Assembly (NCBI GenBank): GCA_045595705.1
Contig: JAZOBA010000035.1
Coordinates: 1-33,497, forward strand
From: JAJPXI01 sp045595705
Lineage (GTDB): Bacteria; Bacillota; Clostridia; Oscillospirales; Oscillospiraceae
DNA length: 33,497 nt
Reading direction: 5' to 3'
The notes under the pieces were generated by a model, which worked only from the letters and a program-made list of their open reading frames with translations, was not told the origin of the DNA and ran no database searches. Position numbers and translations under genes: made by a program. Each line of letters starts with the position of its first letter. The first letter of the stretch is position 1. Shown piece after piece: positions 22,429 through 30,077 of the stretch.

Positions 22429-23223
22429 ATGATAGATTTTGTTAAGAAAGAATTCTACGATGTCAGCGACTTGGAGCAGATTGTGGCCATACTGCGTGGG
22501 CCCGGGGGATGCCCTTGGGATGCCGAACAGACCCACGAGAGCGTGCGCCGCGAGTTTCTGGAAGAAACCTACGAAGTGGTTGAGGCCATCGACGAAGGCA
22601 ACTCCGACCATCTGAAGGAAGAACTGGGCGACGTGCTTCTTCAGGTCGTATTCCACGCTCAAATGGAAAAAGAAGCCGGGCGGTTTGAACTGAAAGATGC
22701 CGCCGACGGCATCTGCAAAAAGTTGATTTACCGTCATCCCCACGTGTTTGCGCAGGTGGAAGTTTCCGGTACAGGTGAGGTGCTGGAAAACTGGGACCAG
22801 CTCAAGCGGGTGGAAAAGCACCAGCAGACCCATACCGATGCGCTCAACTCGGTAGCCCGCAGCCTGCCTTCTCTCTGGCGTGCCGAAAAGGTCCAGAAGA
22901 AGGCTCGAAAGGCCGGCTTCGACTGGGACGATGCCGCCGGACCCATGGATAAGCTGCAGGAAGAGCTGGATGAGCTGAAGACTGCCGTGGCTGAGGGCTC
23001 CAACATCGAGGAGGAACTGGGCGACCTGCTGTTTGCTGCGGTCAATCTGTCCCGCTTTGTGGGTGTGGACTGTGAGCAGGCGCTGACCGCCGCCACCGAC
23101 AAGTTCATCGGCCGTTTTGCCCAGGTGGAGGAACTGGCCGCCCAACAGGGCCGTGCCATGGAGACCATGACGCTGGCCGAACTGGATGAGTTGTGGAATC
23201 AGGCAAAAATCAAACAGGCTTAA
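22429..23223 (+). CDS. mazG: MazG nucleoside triphosphate pyrophosphohydrolase (yabN-type)
   Basis: MazG removes non-canonical NTPs by hydrolysing them to NMP and pyrophosphate. From the ATG at 22429 the protein has 264 residues. The first MazG domain starts with GGCPWDAEQTHES and has the metal-binding E-E-x2-E (FLEETYEVVEAID) and ELGDVLLQ motifs. A second, related domain has EEELGDLLFAAVNLSRF near 210-225. An earlier ATG (22357) would overlap the flippase gene. A weak AGAAGGG serves as ribosome binding site. The N-terminal methylase domain of Bacillus YabN is absent, as in many Clostridia. Confidence 0.95.
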   Translation: MIDFVKKEFYDVSDLEQIVAILRGPGGCPWDAEQTHESVRREFLEETYEVVEAIDEGNSDHLKEELGDVLLQVVFHAQMEKEAGRFELKDAADGICKKLIYRHPHVFAQVEVSGTGEVLENWDQLKRVEKHQQTHTDALNSVARSLPSLWRAEKVQKKARKAGFDWDDAAGPMDKLQEELDELKTAVAEGSNIEEELGDLLFAAVNLSRFVGVDCEQALTAATDKFIGRFAQVEELAAQQGRAMETMTLAELDELWNQAKIKQA

Positions 23224-23251
23224 AAGCGGAAACGCTTTAAGTATATAAAAA

Positions 23252-23260
23252 TGTTAAAAT
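23252..23260 (+). promoter_or_regulatory. Extended -10 promoter candidate for hup
   Basis: TGTTAAAAT (TG, one base, TAAAAT) lies 40 nt before the HU start. No good -35 is present; a small GAAA-loop hairpin (23223-23238) lies where one would be expected and may attenuate upstream transcription. Confidence 0.4.
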
Positions 23261-23299
23261 GTGGCACAGCCGCAAAAAAGTTAGGAAGGAAGTTTAACA

Positions 23300-23575
23300 A
23301 TGAACAAGAACGAACTGATCATCGCTACCGCTGAGAAGGCCGGTCTGACCAAGAAGGATACTGAGGCTGCTATCACTGCTGCTATCGCTGTTATCACCGA
23401 GGCTCTGGCTCAGAGCGAGAAGGTCCAGCTGGTTGGCTTTGGTTCTTTCGAGGTTAAGGCTCGCGCTGAGCGCATCGGCCGCAACCCCAAGACCAAGGAG
23501 CAGATCAAGATCCCCGCTTCCAAGATGCCCGTGTTCAAGGCCGGCAAGGCTCTGAAGGACGCTGTCGCAAAGTAA
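23300..23575 (+). CDS. hup: HU family DNA-binding protein
   Basis: HU is a dimeric histone-like protein that bends and compacts DNA. The 91-residue length is standard. It starts MNKNELI, has VQLVGFGSFEVKARAERIGRNP with the DNA-intercalating proline in the RNP-type arm, and ends in KAGKALKDAV. GGAAGGAAG precedes the start. Codon use is strongly restricted (GCT, AAG, GAG, CTG), more so than in neighbouring genes, as expected for an abundant protein. It sits between mazG and the S4 gene and has its own terminator. Confidence 0.97.
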   Translation: MNKNELIIATAEKAGLTKKDTEAAITAAIAVITEALAQSEKVQLVGFGSFEVKARAERIGRNPKTKEQIKIPASKMPVFKAGKALKDAVAK

Positions 23576-23586
23576 TTGAAATCATT

Positions 23587-23622
23587 AAAAGCGGGAGCCG
23601 GTTTACCGGTTCCCGCTTTTTG
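23587..23622 (+). terminator. Terminator after hup
   Basis: A 15-bp stem including one G-U pair (23587-23601 with 23606-23620) with a TTTA loop and a T-tail. The ribosome binding site of rqcP follows directly, so readthrough probably supplies rqcP at a lower level. Confidence 0.85.
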
Positions 23623-23637
23623 CAGAAAGGAAATTGT

Positions 23638-23877
23638 ATGCGACTGGACAAATGGCTGAAAGTATCCCGGTTAATCAAGCGGCGCACCGTGGCCAACGAA
23701 GCCTGTGACAATCAGCGGGTCAGCGCCAACGGCCGCCCGGTGCGTGCCTCTTACGATGTAAAGGTGGGCGATGTGCTGGAGCTGAAATTTGGCGAAAAGA
23801 TCGTTAAGGTGGAAGTGCTGACGGTGGCCGAGCATGTGGGTAAGGCCGACGCGCCTGCCATGTATAAGGAACTGTAA
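23638..23877 (+). CDS. rqcP: S4-domain RNA-binding protein RqcP (YabO)
   Basis: The 79-residue protein is a single S4 domain: MRLDKWLKVSRLIKRRTVANEACDN is the nucleic-acid-binding helix pair, followed by RVSANGRPV and VKVGDVLELKFG. RqcP binds the large ribosomal subunit and assists RqcH in adding C-terminal alanine tails to nascent chains on stalled 50S subunits. The ATG at 23638 has an AGAAAGGAA ribosome binding site. In Bacillus and many Clostridia yabP, yabQ and divIC follow; here a terminator and a convergent gene follow instead. Confidence 0.92.
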   Translation: MRLDKWLKVSRLIKRRTVANEACDNQRVSANGRPVRASYDVKVGDVLELKFGEKIVKVEVLTVAEHVGKADAPAMYKEL

Positions 23878-23881
23878 TAAG

Positions 23882-23918
23882 CAAGCGCTGCGGAATCTCC
23901 GCAGCGCTTGTGTTTTTT
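23882..23918 (+). terminator. Terminator after rqcP
   Basis: A perfect 13-bp stem (23882-23894 with 23898-23910) with a 3-nt loop and T6 tail on the plus strand. It lies between convergent genes and may also serve the flavoprotein gene. Confidence 0.9.
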
Positions 23919-24552
23919 ATCGAATGAAGTTGGTAAAGGTTTTTCGAACGGACTCAGGGGCGGGGACGGTATCCTTACCGTACTCTTTCAGCTTGAGCAG
24001 CCATGCCATATTCCGGCCCAAAACTTCCATGATCTGCATGCCCTCACCGTCCTGTACGGTGTCACCCGGACGGGTGCCATGGGTGACATTCCAGTAGTTG
24101 GAGGTGGCCAGCAGCATTTCGGAATAGGTCAGATAGTGGTACATACTGTCTACAGTGACGACGCCGCCCGAGCGGCGCACGGCGGTGATGGCGGCGCCCA
24201 CTTTGTGACGCAGCAGACTGCCGTTGTTGCCGCAGACATAGAAGGCGCGGTCCAAAAATGCCTTGAATCCGGCAGCCATGCCGGAAAAGTGGACGGGAGC
24301 ACCCAGCAAAATGCCGTCGGCTTCTGCCATTTTGGCGATCCACTGGTTGACGTCATCTCCCTGCAGCACGCACTTGCCGTCCCGGTTACGGGCGCACATG
24401 TTACAGGCGCGGCAATTTTTGATATCCTGATCGCCGGTCCAAATGATCTCGGTTTCGATGCCTTGGGCTTCCAGCTGTGCGCAGACTGCCTTCAGGGCAT
24501 GATATGTATTGCCCTCTTTGCGGGGGCTTCCGTTGAATGCAACAACTTTCAT
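23917..24552 (-). CDS. Iron-sulfur flavoprotein (NADPH-dependent FMN reductase family)
   Basis: The 211-residue protein has a flavodoxin-like fold with an FMN-phosphate loop GSPRKEGNT (8-16). It also carries a compact [4Fe-4S] motif C47-x2-C50-x2-C53-x7-C61, which defines the iron-sulfur flavoprotein (Isf) family of anaerobes. The segment GAPVHFSGMAAGFKAFLDRAF is also typical. Isf proteins pass electrons from ferredoxin to FMN and can reduce O2 or peroxide. It is the last gene of a lepB-reductase-Isf run, 12 nt after its neighbour. The physiological partner is unknown; ferredoxin from the hydrogenase system is possible. Confidence 0.88.
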   Translation of the reverse strand: MKVVAFNGSPRKEGNTYHALKAVCAQLEAQGIETEIIWTGDQDIKNCRACNMCARNRDGKCVLQGDDVNQWIAKMAEADGILLGAPVHFSGMAAGFKAFLDRAFYVCGNNGSLLRHKVGAAITAVRRSGGVVTVDSMYHYLTYSEMLLATSNYWNVTHGTRPGDTVQDGEGMQIMEVLGRNMAWLLKLKEYGKDTVPAPESVRKTFTNFIR

Positions 24553-24564
24553 GGTATGATCTCC

Positions 24565-25131
24565 TTACAATTGATCGTCCACAGCCTGCTTGGCTCTGGC
24601 CAGAATGGTGGGCACATCGGCACCCACAATGTCCAGAAATTCAGCGGTGAAGCATTGCACCTCGGGAATGCCGTAGTACAGGGTGGCCAGCGCCTTGATG
24701 TAATCAAAGCCCAGATTATATTCCCCGATGGGGCCGCCGGCGGTGGTAATGTAAATCAGTTTTTTTGCGCGGCACATACCGGCAGGGAAACCCTCCTGTG
24801 TGTAGCGGAAGGTCACGCCGGTGACCGTCACTGCCTCAAAGTAGGCACGCACCACGGCAGGAAACAGCAGGTCCCAATAGGGAGCGGCCACCACGACGGT
24901 GTTGGCGGCGGCAAACTGTCTGGCATAGCGCAGAATAGGGGCGTCCCAGTCGCCCTCCCGCACGGCCCGGTCACGCTCGGTCATACCGGCCATGTCAAGG
25001 GGCGGGATGTTCTCATCAAAGAGATGCAGCGTTTCCACGCTGCCCTCCAACTTGGTCAGCACATGCTGGGCAAGCTCCCGGGTGCGGGAACCGGGGCGGG
25101 GGCAGGCGTTGATAAACAGAATGCGGTCCAT
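24565..25131 (-). CDS. Flavodoxin-fold NAD(P)H-dependent oxidoreductase
   Basis: The 188-residue protein belongs to the NQO1/azoreductase-like Flavodoxin_2 family. It begins ILFINACPRPGSRT (FMN-phosphate loop), has the VVAAPYWDLLFPAVVRAYFEAV segment typical of that family, and a YITTAGGP loop. It has no iron-sulfur motif. It lies 15 nt after lepB and 12 nt before the Isf gene, so the three genes are probably cotranscribed. It would reduce a quinone, flavin or azo compound with NAD(P)H; the natural substrate is unknown. Confidence 0.85.
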   Translation of the reverse strand: MDRILFINACPRPGSRTRELAQHVLTKLEGSVETLHLFDENIPPLDMAGMTERDRAVREGDWDAPILRYARQFAAANTVVVAAPYWDLLFPAVVRAYFEAVTVTGVTFRYTQEGFPAGMCRAKKLIYITTAGGPIGEYNLGFDYIKALATLYYGIPEVQCFTAEFLDIVGADVPTILARAKQAVDDQL

Positions 25132-25146
25132 GGCAAGGCCCCTTTC

Positions 25147-25761
25147 TTATCGGTCCAGCAGACCCCACTTATAGGGGGAGAACAGCACGGTGACCACTTC
25201 GCCCAGAATATAGCGGTGATCAATGGAACCCAACTGATAGTGGCGGCTATCGCTGGAGTTGTTGCGGTTGTCACCCATAACAAAGACGTGGCCCTCGGGG
25301 ATCTGCAGTTCCTGAATACTCAGGTCACCGCCGGGAAGGTACATGGTCTGCTCCAGAATATAGGGTTCCTCCAGCACGACACCGTCCACATACACTTTGC
25401 TCTCGTTGTAGTCAATACGTACGCTCTGGCCGCCCACGGCGATGACGCGCTTGACAATGGGCTGACCCTCGTAGTGGTCGAAATCCTTGGTCAGCACGAC
25501 GATGTCGCCCTGCTTGGGGGTGTAGGCAATGCTGCGCAGGATCAGAACGTCCTTGTCGTGAAGGGTGGGCAGCATGGAGGGACCGTCTACCGTAATGATA
25601 CGGCCAACAAAGGTGAACACGAGGATCAGAACGGCCAGCACAATGACAAAGGTCTGCAGCCAGAAAAACAGATCCATGCGGAACTCCTCTGCCTTGGTCA
25701 GCTTGGACGCATTGGGGTCGGCGTTCTGCTTATTCTTTTCCGGATTGGTTTGTTCGGTCAT
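25147..25761 (-). CDS. lepB: Signal peptidase I
   Basis: This membrane enzyme removes signal peptides from exported proteins. From the ATG at 25761 the protein has 204 residues, a Gram-positive-type short SPase I. A cytoplasmic N-terminal tail rich in Lys and Asn is followed by one transmembrane helix (about 31-53). The catalytic Ser62 is in VDGPSMLPTL, Lys104 in PIVKRVIAVGG, and the late GDNRNNSSDSRHY box is present. GGAGGAATT precedes the start. It has a promoter inside the end of the upstream SMC-like gene. Confidence 0.95.
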   Translation of the reverse strand: MTEQTNPEKNKQNADPNASKLTKAEEFRMDLFFWLQTFVIVLAVLILVFTFVGRIITVDGPSMLPTLHDKDVLILRSIAYTPKQGDIVVLTKDFDHYEGQPIVKRVIAVGGQSVRIDYNESKVYVDGVVLEEPYILEQTMYLPGGDLSIQELQIPEGHVFVMGDNRNNSSDSRHYQLGSIDHRYILGEVVTVLFSPYKWGLLDR

Positions 25762-25805
25762 GGAAATTCCTCCGTTGTGGAAAATCGAGGGAAAATGCAA
25801 CTTTG

Positions 25806-25834
25806 ATTATAGCCCTTTGGGTTCAGGAATGCAA
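25806..25834 (-). promoter_or_regulatory. Promoter candidate for lepB
   Basis: Minus-strand -35 TTGCAT (25829-25834) lies inside the last codons of the SMC-like gene; a 17-bp spacer leads to a perfect -10 TATAAT (25806-25811). Confidence 0.6.
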
Positions 25835-28042
25835 GCCGGTCACATGGACGGTAGGGTCGCCGTTCAGATAGAGACGTTCCCGGTCCTGACAGGTAAACAG
25901 CAGAATCTGGCGCGTTTGTGCCAAATCCCGCAGCAGGTCCAGCGCCAGAGCCAGACGATCTCCGTCAAAGTTGACCAGTGCGTCGTCCAGCACCAGCGGA
26001 GCAGGGTCTTCACCGGGTAGTACCAGATCACACACGGCAAGGCGGACGGCCAGATACAGCTGGTCGGAGGTGCCCTTGGACAGAGTCAGCAATCTGCGGG
26101 GGGTTACATCATTGGCCTTAGCGGCCAGCGCCTCAAATTCGCGGTTCAGGGACACCTGATCGTATGCTCCGCCGGTCAGTCGATGGAAGAATTCGCTGGC
26201 TCGCTGGTTTAAAGCGGGGGACATGCGTTCCTGCAGACGGGTGTTGGCCTCGGCCAGTACCTCCATGGCAAGCTGGATGGATTCATATTCCTCCCGGCGG
26301 CGGTTGATCTGGGCATTTACTTCGTCCAGACGGGCCTGTAAGGCGGCCCGGTCGCCCAGCGTATGGATCTCACCCTGAGCCATGGCAAGGGCCTTGTTCT
26401 GCACGGTCAGCTCGCGCTGCACGTCCTGAAGGCGCATGGAAATCTGCGCTGCGCTGCGCTCGGGGATCTGTGCAGGAACTTCGGCGGCTTCGGGGACGCC
26501 GTGGGCCGATACGGCCTGCAGTACCTTTTGCGCGCCTTCCAGCCGCAAGGCGGCGGCACGCTCCTTCTCGCCCCAATTCAGGGCCAAAGACAGAGCAGAA
26601 GAAACACCGTACAAATCGATGACATCAGGGGCAAAGGAGCGGGTCTGTGTCATCAGACGCTCGGCCAAGTCTTCACGCTCGCGTTCCAAGCGCTCCAGAT
26701 TGGCGACACGGAGGGCGTTGGCAGTACGTTCCTGCTGGTTGGCTTCGTAAAGGACGGCATATTCTTCGGCCTGATGGAGCACCTGCTCACCATCTTTGGT
26801 ACCATAGGAAGCTACAAGGGTGGATTTTTTCCGTGCATGCCGGGACAGCGCGGCGGTAAACCAGACCAGCACAACGCACACAGCCAGCACACAAAGGACC
26901 GACAGAAGAATACGAAGAAGGGGAAGGGGTGCGGCAAAAAACTGAATCAGAATCAGTGCGATACATGCCGAAGAGCAGCTCAGAATGGGGAGAACGGCAC
27001 GTTGGGTTTTGGATAGGGTGGCGGCATCTGCTTTGGCACGGTCCCGGGCCTCGACGGGTGTCATGCCCTTGAATACCGGGTGGTCGATGTATTCGGGAAT
27101 CGGTTGGCGCGCGTTTGTTTCCCTGCGCTCCCGGGCGATATTCTCGTCCAGTGTGTTCAGGTAGGACAGCTCGCCCTGCATGGCGCGCAGGGATGCTTCG
27201 TTGGGCAGAACGCCCCGGCGGTCTGCTTCGGACAAAAGGATGTCCAGTTCGGCCTGTGCCTTGTCCACGTCGGCCTTGGCAGTCTGGTAACGGGCATAGG
27301 CTTCCGCGTTGGCTGCGGCCCGATGGAGGGCGGCTTGCGATTCCAATTCAGCCTGCTCGGTCTGCAGTTCCCGGAGGTTGGCCAGTGCGGCACTTTCCTG
27401 TCGGTGGGCGGCATCCAACCGTGCCAACAGGGCAGACAGAGAAGTCTGTTCTTCTTGCAGTTGGGGAATCAGACCCTTTTTCTGATTGACATAGCGGCGG
27501 TTCTTCCAGTCGCGCAGCCGCTGTTCGGTCTCGGAATAGGACACATCTTCCTGTCCGGAGGACACGATGGCGCTGATGCGGCGCTCCAGTTCGGCCGAGC
27601 CGGTGACGGCAACGGCATTCTGCCCCACAAAGGCAGAACGTTCAAAGGCTTCCCGACCTACGCCGGTCAGCATTTCGCCTGCACTATCGGCGGACAGACC
27701 GGGCACCGGTTCTTCGGTGCCGGTATAGACCGCCTGGAACTGGCTCAGGGGGGAGGCACCTTTGCTGGTGCGGCGCAGGGTGATATCGCGTCCGCCGTGG
27801 GTCAGCGTGACGGCACCCTCCATGGCACCGCCTTCCCAGGGCTGGTATAGATTTTTTTCGGCAATGACGCCCTTTTTATCTCTTGCCTTGGTGTCAATGC
27901 CGTAGAGCATGGAGCGCAAAAAGGCGCACCATGTGGATTTGCCTGACTCGTTGGGAGCCTCGATAATATTTAACCCATCCTTCAGCTCCAGCGTTTGTTT
28001 TTGCAGTTTGCCGAAGGTGGCAGTCATGGTTTTGATTTTCAT
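25823..28042 (-). CDS. SbcC/YhaN-like SMC-type ATPase with central membrane hairpin
   Basis: The 739-residue protein has Walker A near the N terminus (APNESGKST, 29-37), an ABC-type signature LSKGTSDQLY near 651 and Walker B LVLDDALVNFDGD near 684-690. Between them are coiled-coil stretches (about 195-345 and 405-600). The middle lacks the CxxC zinc hook of Rad50/SbcC. In its place are two strongly hydrophobic segments (about 349-369 and 373-399), which suggest a membrane hairpin at the tip of the coil. Its start overlaps the stop of the SbcD-like gene (ATGA-type), so the two form an Mre11-Rad50-like pair resembling Bacillus YhaO-YhaN. A role in DNA end processing or repair at the membrane is inferred. 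Confidence 0.85.
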   Translation of the reverse strand: MKIKTMTATFGKLQKQTLELKDGLNIIEAPNESGKSTWCAFLRSMLYGIDTKARDKKGVIAEKNLYQPWEGGAMEGAVTLTHGGRDITLRRTSKGASPLSQFQAVYTGTEEPVPGLSADSAGEMLTGVGREAFERSAFVGQNAVAVTGSAELERRISAIVSSGQEDVSYSETEQRLRDWKNRRYVNQKKGLIPQLQEEQTSLSALLARLDAAHRQESAALANLRELQTEQAELESQAALHRAAANAEAYARYQTAKADVDKAQAELDILLSEADRRGVLPNEASLRAMQGELSYLNTLDENIARERRETNARQPIPEYIDHPVFKGMTPVEARDRAKADAATLSKTQRAVLPILSCSSACIALILIQFFAAPLPLLRILLSVLCVLAVCVVLVWFTAALSRHARKKSTLVASYGTKDGEQVLHQAEEYAVLYEANQQERTANALRVANLERLEREREDLAERLMTQTRSFAPDVIDLYGVSSALSLALNWGEKERAAALRLEGAQKVLQAVSAHGVPEAAEVPAQIPERSAAQISMRLQDVQRELTVQNKALAMAQGEIHTLGDRAALQARLDEVNAQINRRREEYESIQLAMEVLAEANTRLQERMSPALNQRASEFFHRLTGGAYDQVSLNREFEALAAKANDVTPRRLLTLSKGTSDQLYLAVRLAVCDLVLPGEDPAPLVLDDALVNFDGDRLALALDLLRDLAQTRQILLFTCQDRERLYLNGDPTVHVTGLHS

Positions 28043-29139
28043 AGTGCCACATCCTCCCGGTTTTCCAGGGCCGCAAGGCCGAAACGGGTGGCTTTCTGGA
28101 GCAGGGCGGTGGTCTCTTCATCGGCGGTTTCCATCCGACTCTGCATGCAGCGCAGGAACAGTCCAGTCAGATTTTCCTCCCCGGCACGGCTCCACAAATC
28201 GCGGCTGACCCGGGTCTTGTCCCGGAAGGAAAGACTGTAGAAAAATCCGGCGCAGCGCTCGGTCAGTGCGGCGGTATCCACTCCGTCGGGGCCCGATTCG
28301 CCCTTGAGTACAAAACGGACCAAATCTTTGGGCGCGGCATGGGCCAGCACTTGGGCAGCCAGTGTTTCGGTGGTGTCTTGTGCCGTGATATTCAGTTCAT
28401 GGATATGATACTGGCGCTGGCATAGAGGGACAAAGGCCAAATCGGCCTGTCCGTGGTCGATCTCACCGCACAGGACTCCCTTGGGGCCCAGTTCATCAAA
28501 ACCGCGGCCTTCGGGACAGCCGGGGTAAGCCCAGGGCACCTTGCCGGCATACTGCACGCCGGTGCCCATGTGAATGTGACCCAGAGCCAGATAGTCCAGA
28601 TTGGAGGATGCGATATCCTGAGTTGCCACCGGGCAGTAGCGGCTGCCCTGCTGGGCATCCACATCGGCGTGGAGTACCATCAGGTGCAGCTTGCCGTCAT
28701 CGGGGGCGGAAAACCCCTGCAGCAGACTGTCACTTTGGCCGTCGGTGGTGAAGGCGGCGCCGTATATCACGGCATTATGTTGGGGTAATTCCACAGCTTC
28801 GATGTTACCCGAGCGGAAGATGTGTACATTCTCCGGCCATGGGTTGACCGCGTAAGCGCAGCGGTGGGTGTAGTAATCGTGATTGCCGGGGGAGATAAAA
28901 ACAGGCACTTGAAGTCGGCCCAGTGTCCGGGACAGGGCCTCCACGGTCTCCTGATAGACCCGGTCGCCATCCAGCAGATCGCCCGAAAGCAGCACTACAT
29001 CAGCCCGGGTGGACTGAACCAACTCGGCCAGGCGCTCCAAAACCGAGCGCTGCTCGGCACGGCGCGCGATGGCTTGTTCGGGGGTCAGGCCATCGAAGGG
29101 CGAATCCAGATGAAAATCGGCGGCATGAATGATCCGCAA
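28039..29139 (-). CDS. SbcD/YhaO-like DNA repair metallophosphoesterase
   Basis: The 366-residue protein is a calcineurin-like phosphoesterase of the Mre11/SbcD type. Metal-binding motifs in order are D8-x-H10 (AADFHLDSP), SGDLLDGD, SPGNHDYYTH, an LHADVD His and LGHIHMG. It starts 31 nt after ymdB and its last four bases overlap the SMC-like gene. The nuclease would process double-strand ends, gaps or hairpins, driven by ATP hydrolysis of its partner. A C-terminal region of about 100 residues is expected to bind the ATPase coiled coil. Confidence 0.9.
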   Translation of the reverse strand: MRIIHAADFHLDSPFDGLTPEQAIARRAEQRSVLERLAELVQSTRADVVLLSGDLLDGDRVYQETVEALSRTLGRLQVPVFISPGNHDYYTHRCAYAVNPWPENVHIFRSGNIEAVELPQHNAVIYGAAFTTDGQSDSLLQGFSAPDDGKLHLMVLHADVDAQQGSRYCPVATQDIASSNLDYLALGHIHMGTGVQYAGKVPWAYPGCPEGRGFDELGPKGVLCGEIDHGQADLAFVPLCQRQYHIHELNITAQDTTETLAAQVLAHAAPKDLVRFVLKGESGPDGVDTAALTERCAGFFYSLSFRDKTRVSRDLWSRAGEENLTGLFLRCMQSRMETADEETTALLQKATRFGLAALENREDVAL

Positions 29140-29170
29140 AGGAATCCCTCCTTAAGCAACGGTGGTGTGC

Positions 29171-29950
29171 TTACTCCCGATCGTCCACACGGGTGACGCC
29201 GGTGCAGCGCTTGGTGTTGGTGTCAATGGTAAACAGGACGGCATCCATTTTGCAGGGACCGTCGGCGCTTTCAAAGCGGGTGGGGGGAGCCCCAAGAAAA
29301 CGGTTCAAGGCTTGATCGGGGCGGACTCCCAGTACAGACAGGGCGGGGCCGGTGAAACCGAGATCAGTTACAAAGCCAAGGCCCTTGGGCATGATTTGAG
29401 CGTCGGCGGTAGGGACGTGGGTGTGAGTGCCCCAAAGAGCCTGTGCCTTGCCGTCCAAATGGAAGGCCATGCAGCCTTTTTCGCTGGTGGCCTCAGCGTG
29501 GAAATCCACCAGAACCGCATCGGCATCAGCATCCTTGAGCAAGCTGTCCGCCACGGCGAAGGGACTGTCGGCATTAAAGTCCAGCTCACACCGACCGATC
29601 AGATTGAGTACGGCGATACGCAGACCGCGGGGGCCGTCGTAGATGCCAAATCCCCGACCGGGTGCCTTTCCGGTGTAATTGGCCGGGCGCAGAATGTAGG
29701 GGTTCTCCTCCAGAGCGCGGACGATCTGGATGCGGTTCCATGTGTGGTTGCCCAGTGTGATGACATCGGCGCCGGCGTGGAAAATGTCCTCAGCCTGCGC
29801 GGGAGTCAGCCCCACGCCTGAGGCGTTCTCTCCGTTGACCACAGTAAAGTGAACATCGTGTTTCTGCTTCAAAGTTCGCAGACGGCGGTTGAGGAAGTTC
29901 AGTCCGGGTTCGCCCACCACGTCACCTACGGCAAGAATGCGCAATTCCAT
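29171..29950 (-). CDS. ymdB: YmdB-family metallophosphoesterase (2',3'-cyclic nucleotide phosphodiesterase)
   Basis: The 259-residue protein fits the TIGR00282/YmdB family. Motifs are GDVVGEPG near the N terminus, NGENASGVG, LGNHTWN, DFHAEATSEK and a late GTHTHVPTADAQIMPKGLGF. Bacillus YmdB hydrolyses 2',3'-cyclic nucleotides and is needed for normal biofilm and colony development. AAAGGAGCG precedes the start. It heads a minus-strand run ymdB, SbcD-like, SMC-like. In Bacillus it follows the RNase Y gene, which is not in this window. Confidence 0.94.
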   Translation of the reverse strand: MELRILAVGDVVGEPGLNFLNRRLRTLKQKHDVHFTVVNGENASGVGLTPAQAEDIFHAGADVITLGNHTWNRIQIVRALEENPYILRPANYTGKAPGRGFGIYDGPRGLRIAVLNLIGRCELDFNADSPFAVADSLLKDADADAVLVDFHAEATSEKGCMAFHLDGKAQALWGTHTHVPTADAQIMPKGLGFVTDLGFTGPALSVLGVRPDQALNRFLGAPPTRFESADGPCKMDAVLFTIDTNTKRCTGVTRVDDRE

Positions 29951-29990
29951 CGTGCATCGCTCCTTTGGGAGTCAAATATCTTAATAAAAT

Positions 29991-30019
29991 ATTATACTCA
30001 TTTTCCGGCCAAATAACAA
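29991..30019 (-). promoter_or_regulatory. Promoter candidate for ymdB
   Basis: Minus-strand -35 TTGTTA (30014-30019), directly abutting the prfB terminator, a 17-bp spacer and a perfect -10 TATAAT (29991-29996). Confidence 0.6.
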
Positions 30020-30046
30020 GACCGGAGCAAAGGAATTGCTCCGGTC
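30020..30046 (-). terminator. Terminator after prfB
   Basis: An 11-bp perfect stem (30020-30030 with 30036-30046) with a 5-nt loop lies 31 nt after the prfB stop; on the minus strand it runs into a T-rich stretch that doubles as the ymdB -35. Confidence 0.75.
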
Positions 30047-30077
30047 GGAATGGGATTTATTCGGTTGGGGAAGGTCT

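Noticed and set aside
23908..25806. 632-codon plus-strand frame opposite the flavoprotein, reductase and lepB genes
   Set aside because: It covers three recognisable minus-strand genes and has no family features; it is a shadow of high third-position GC.
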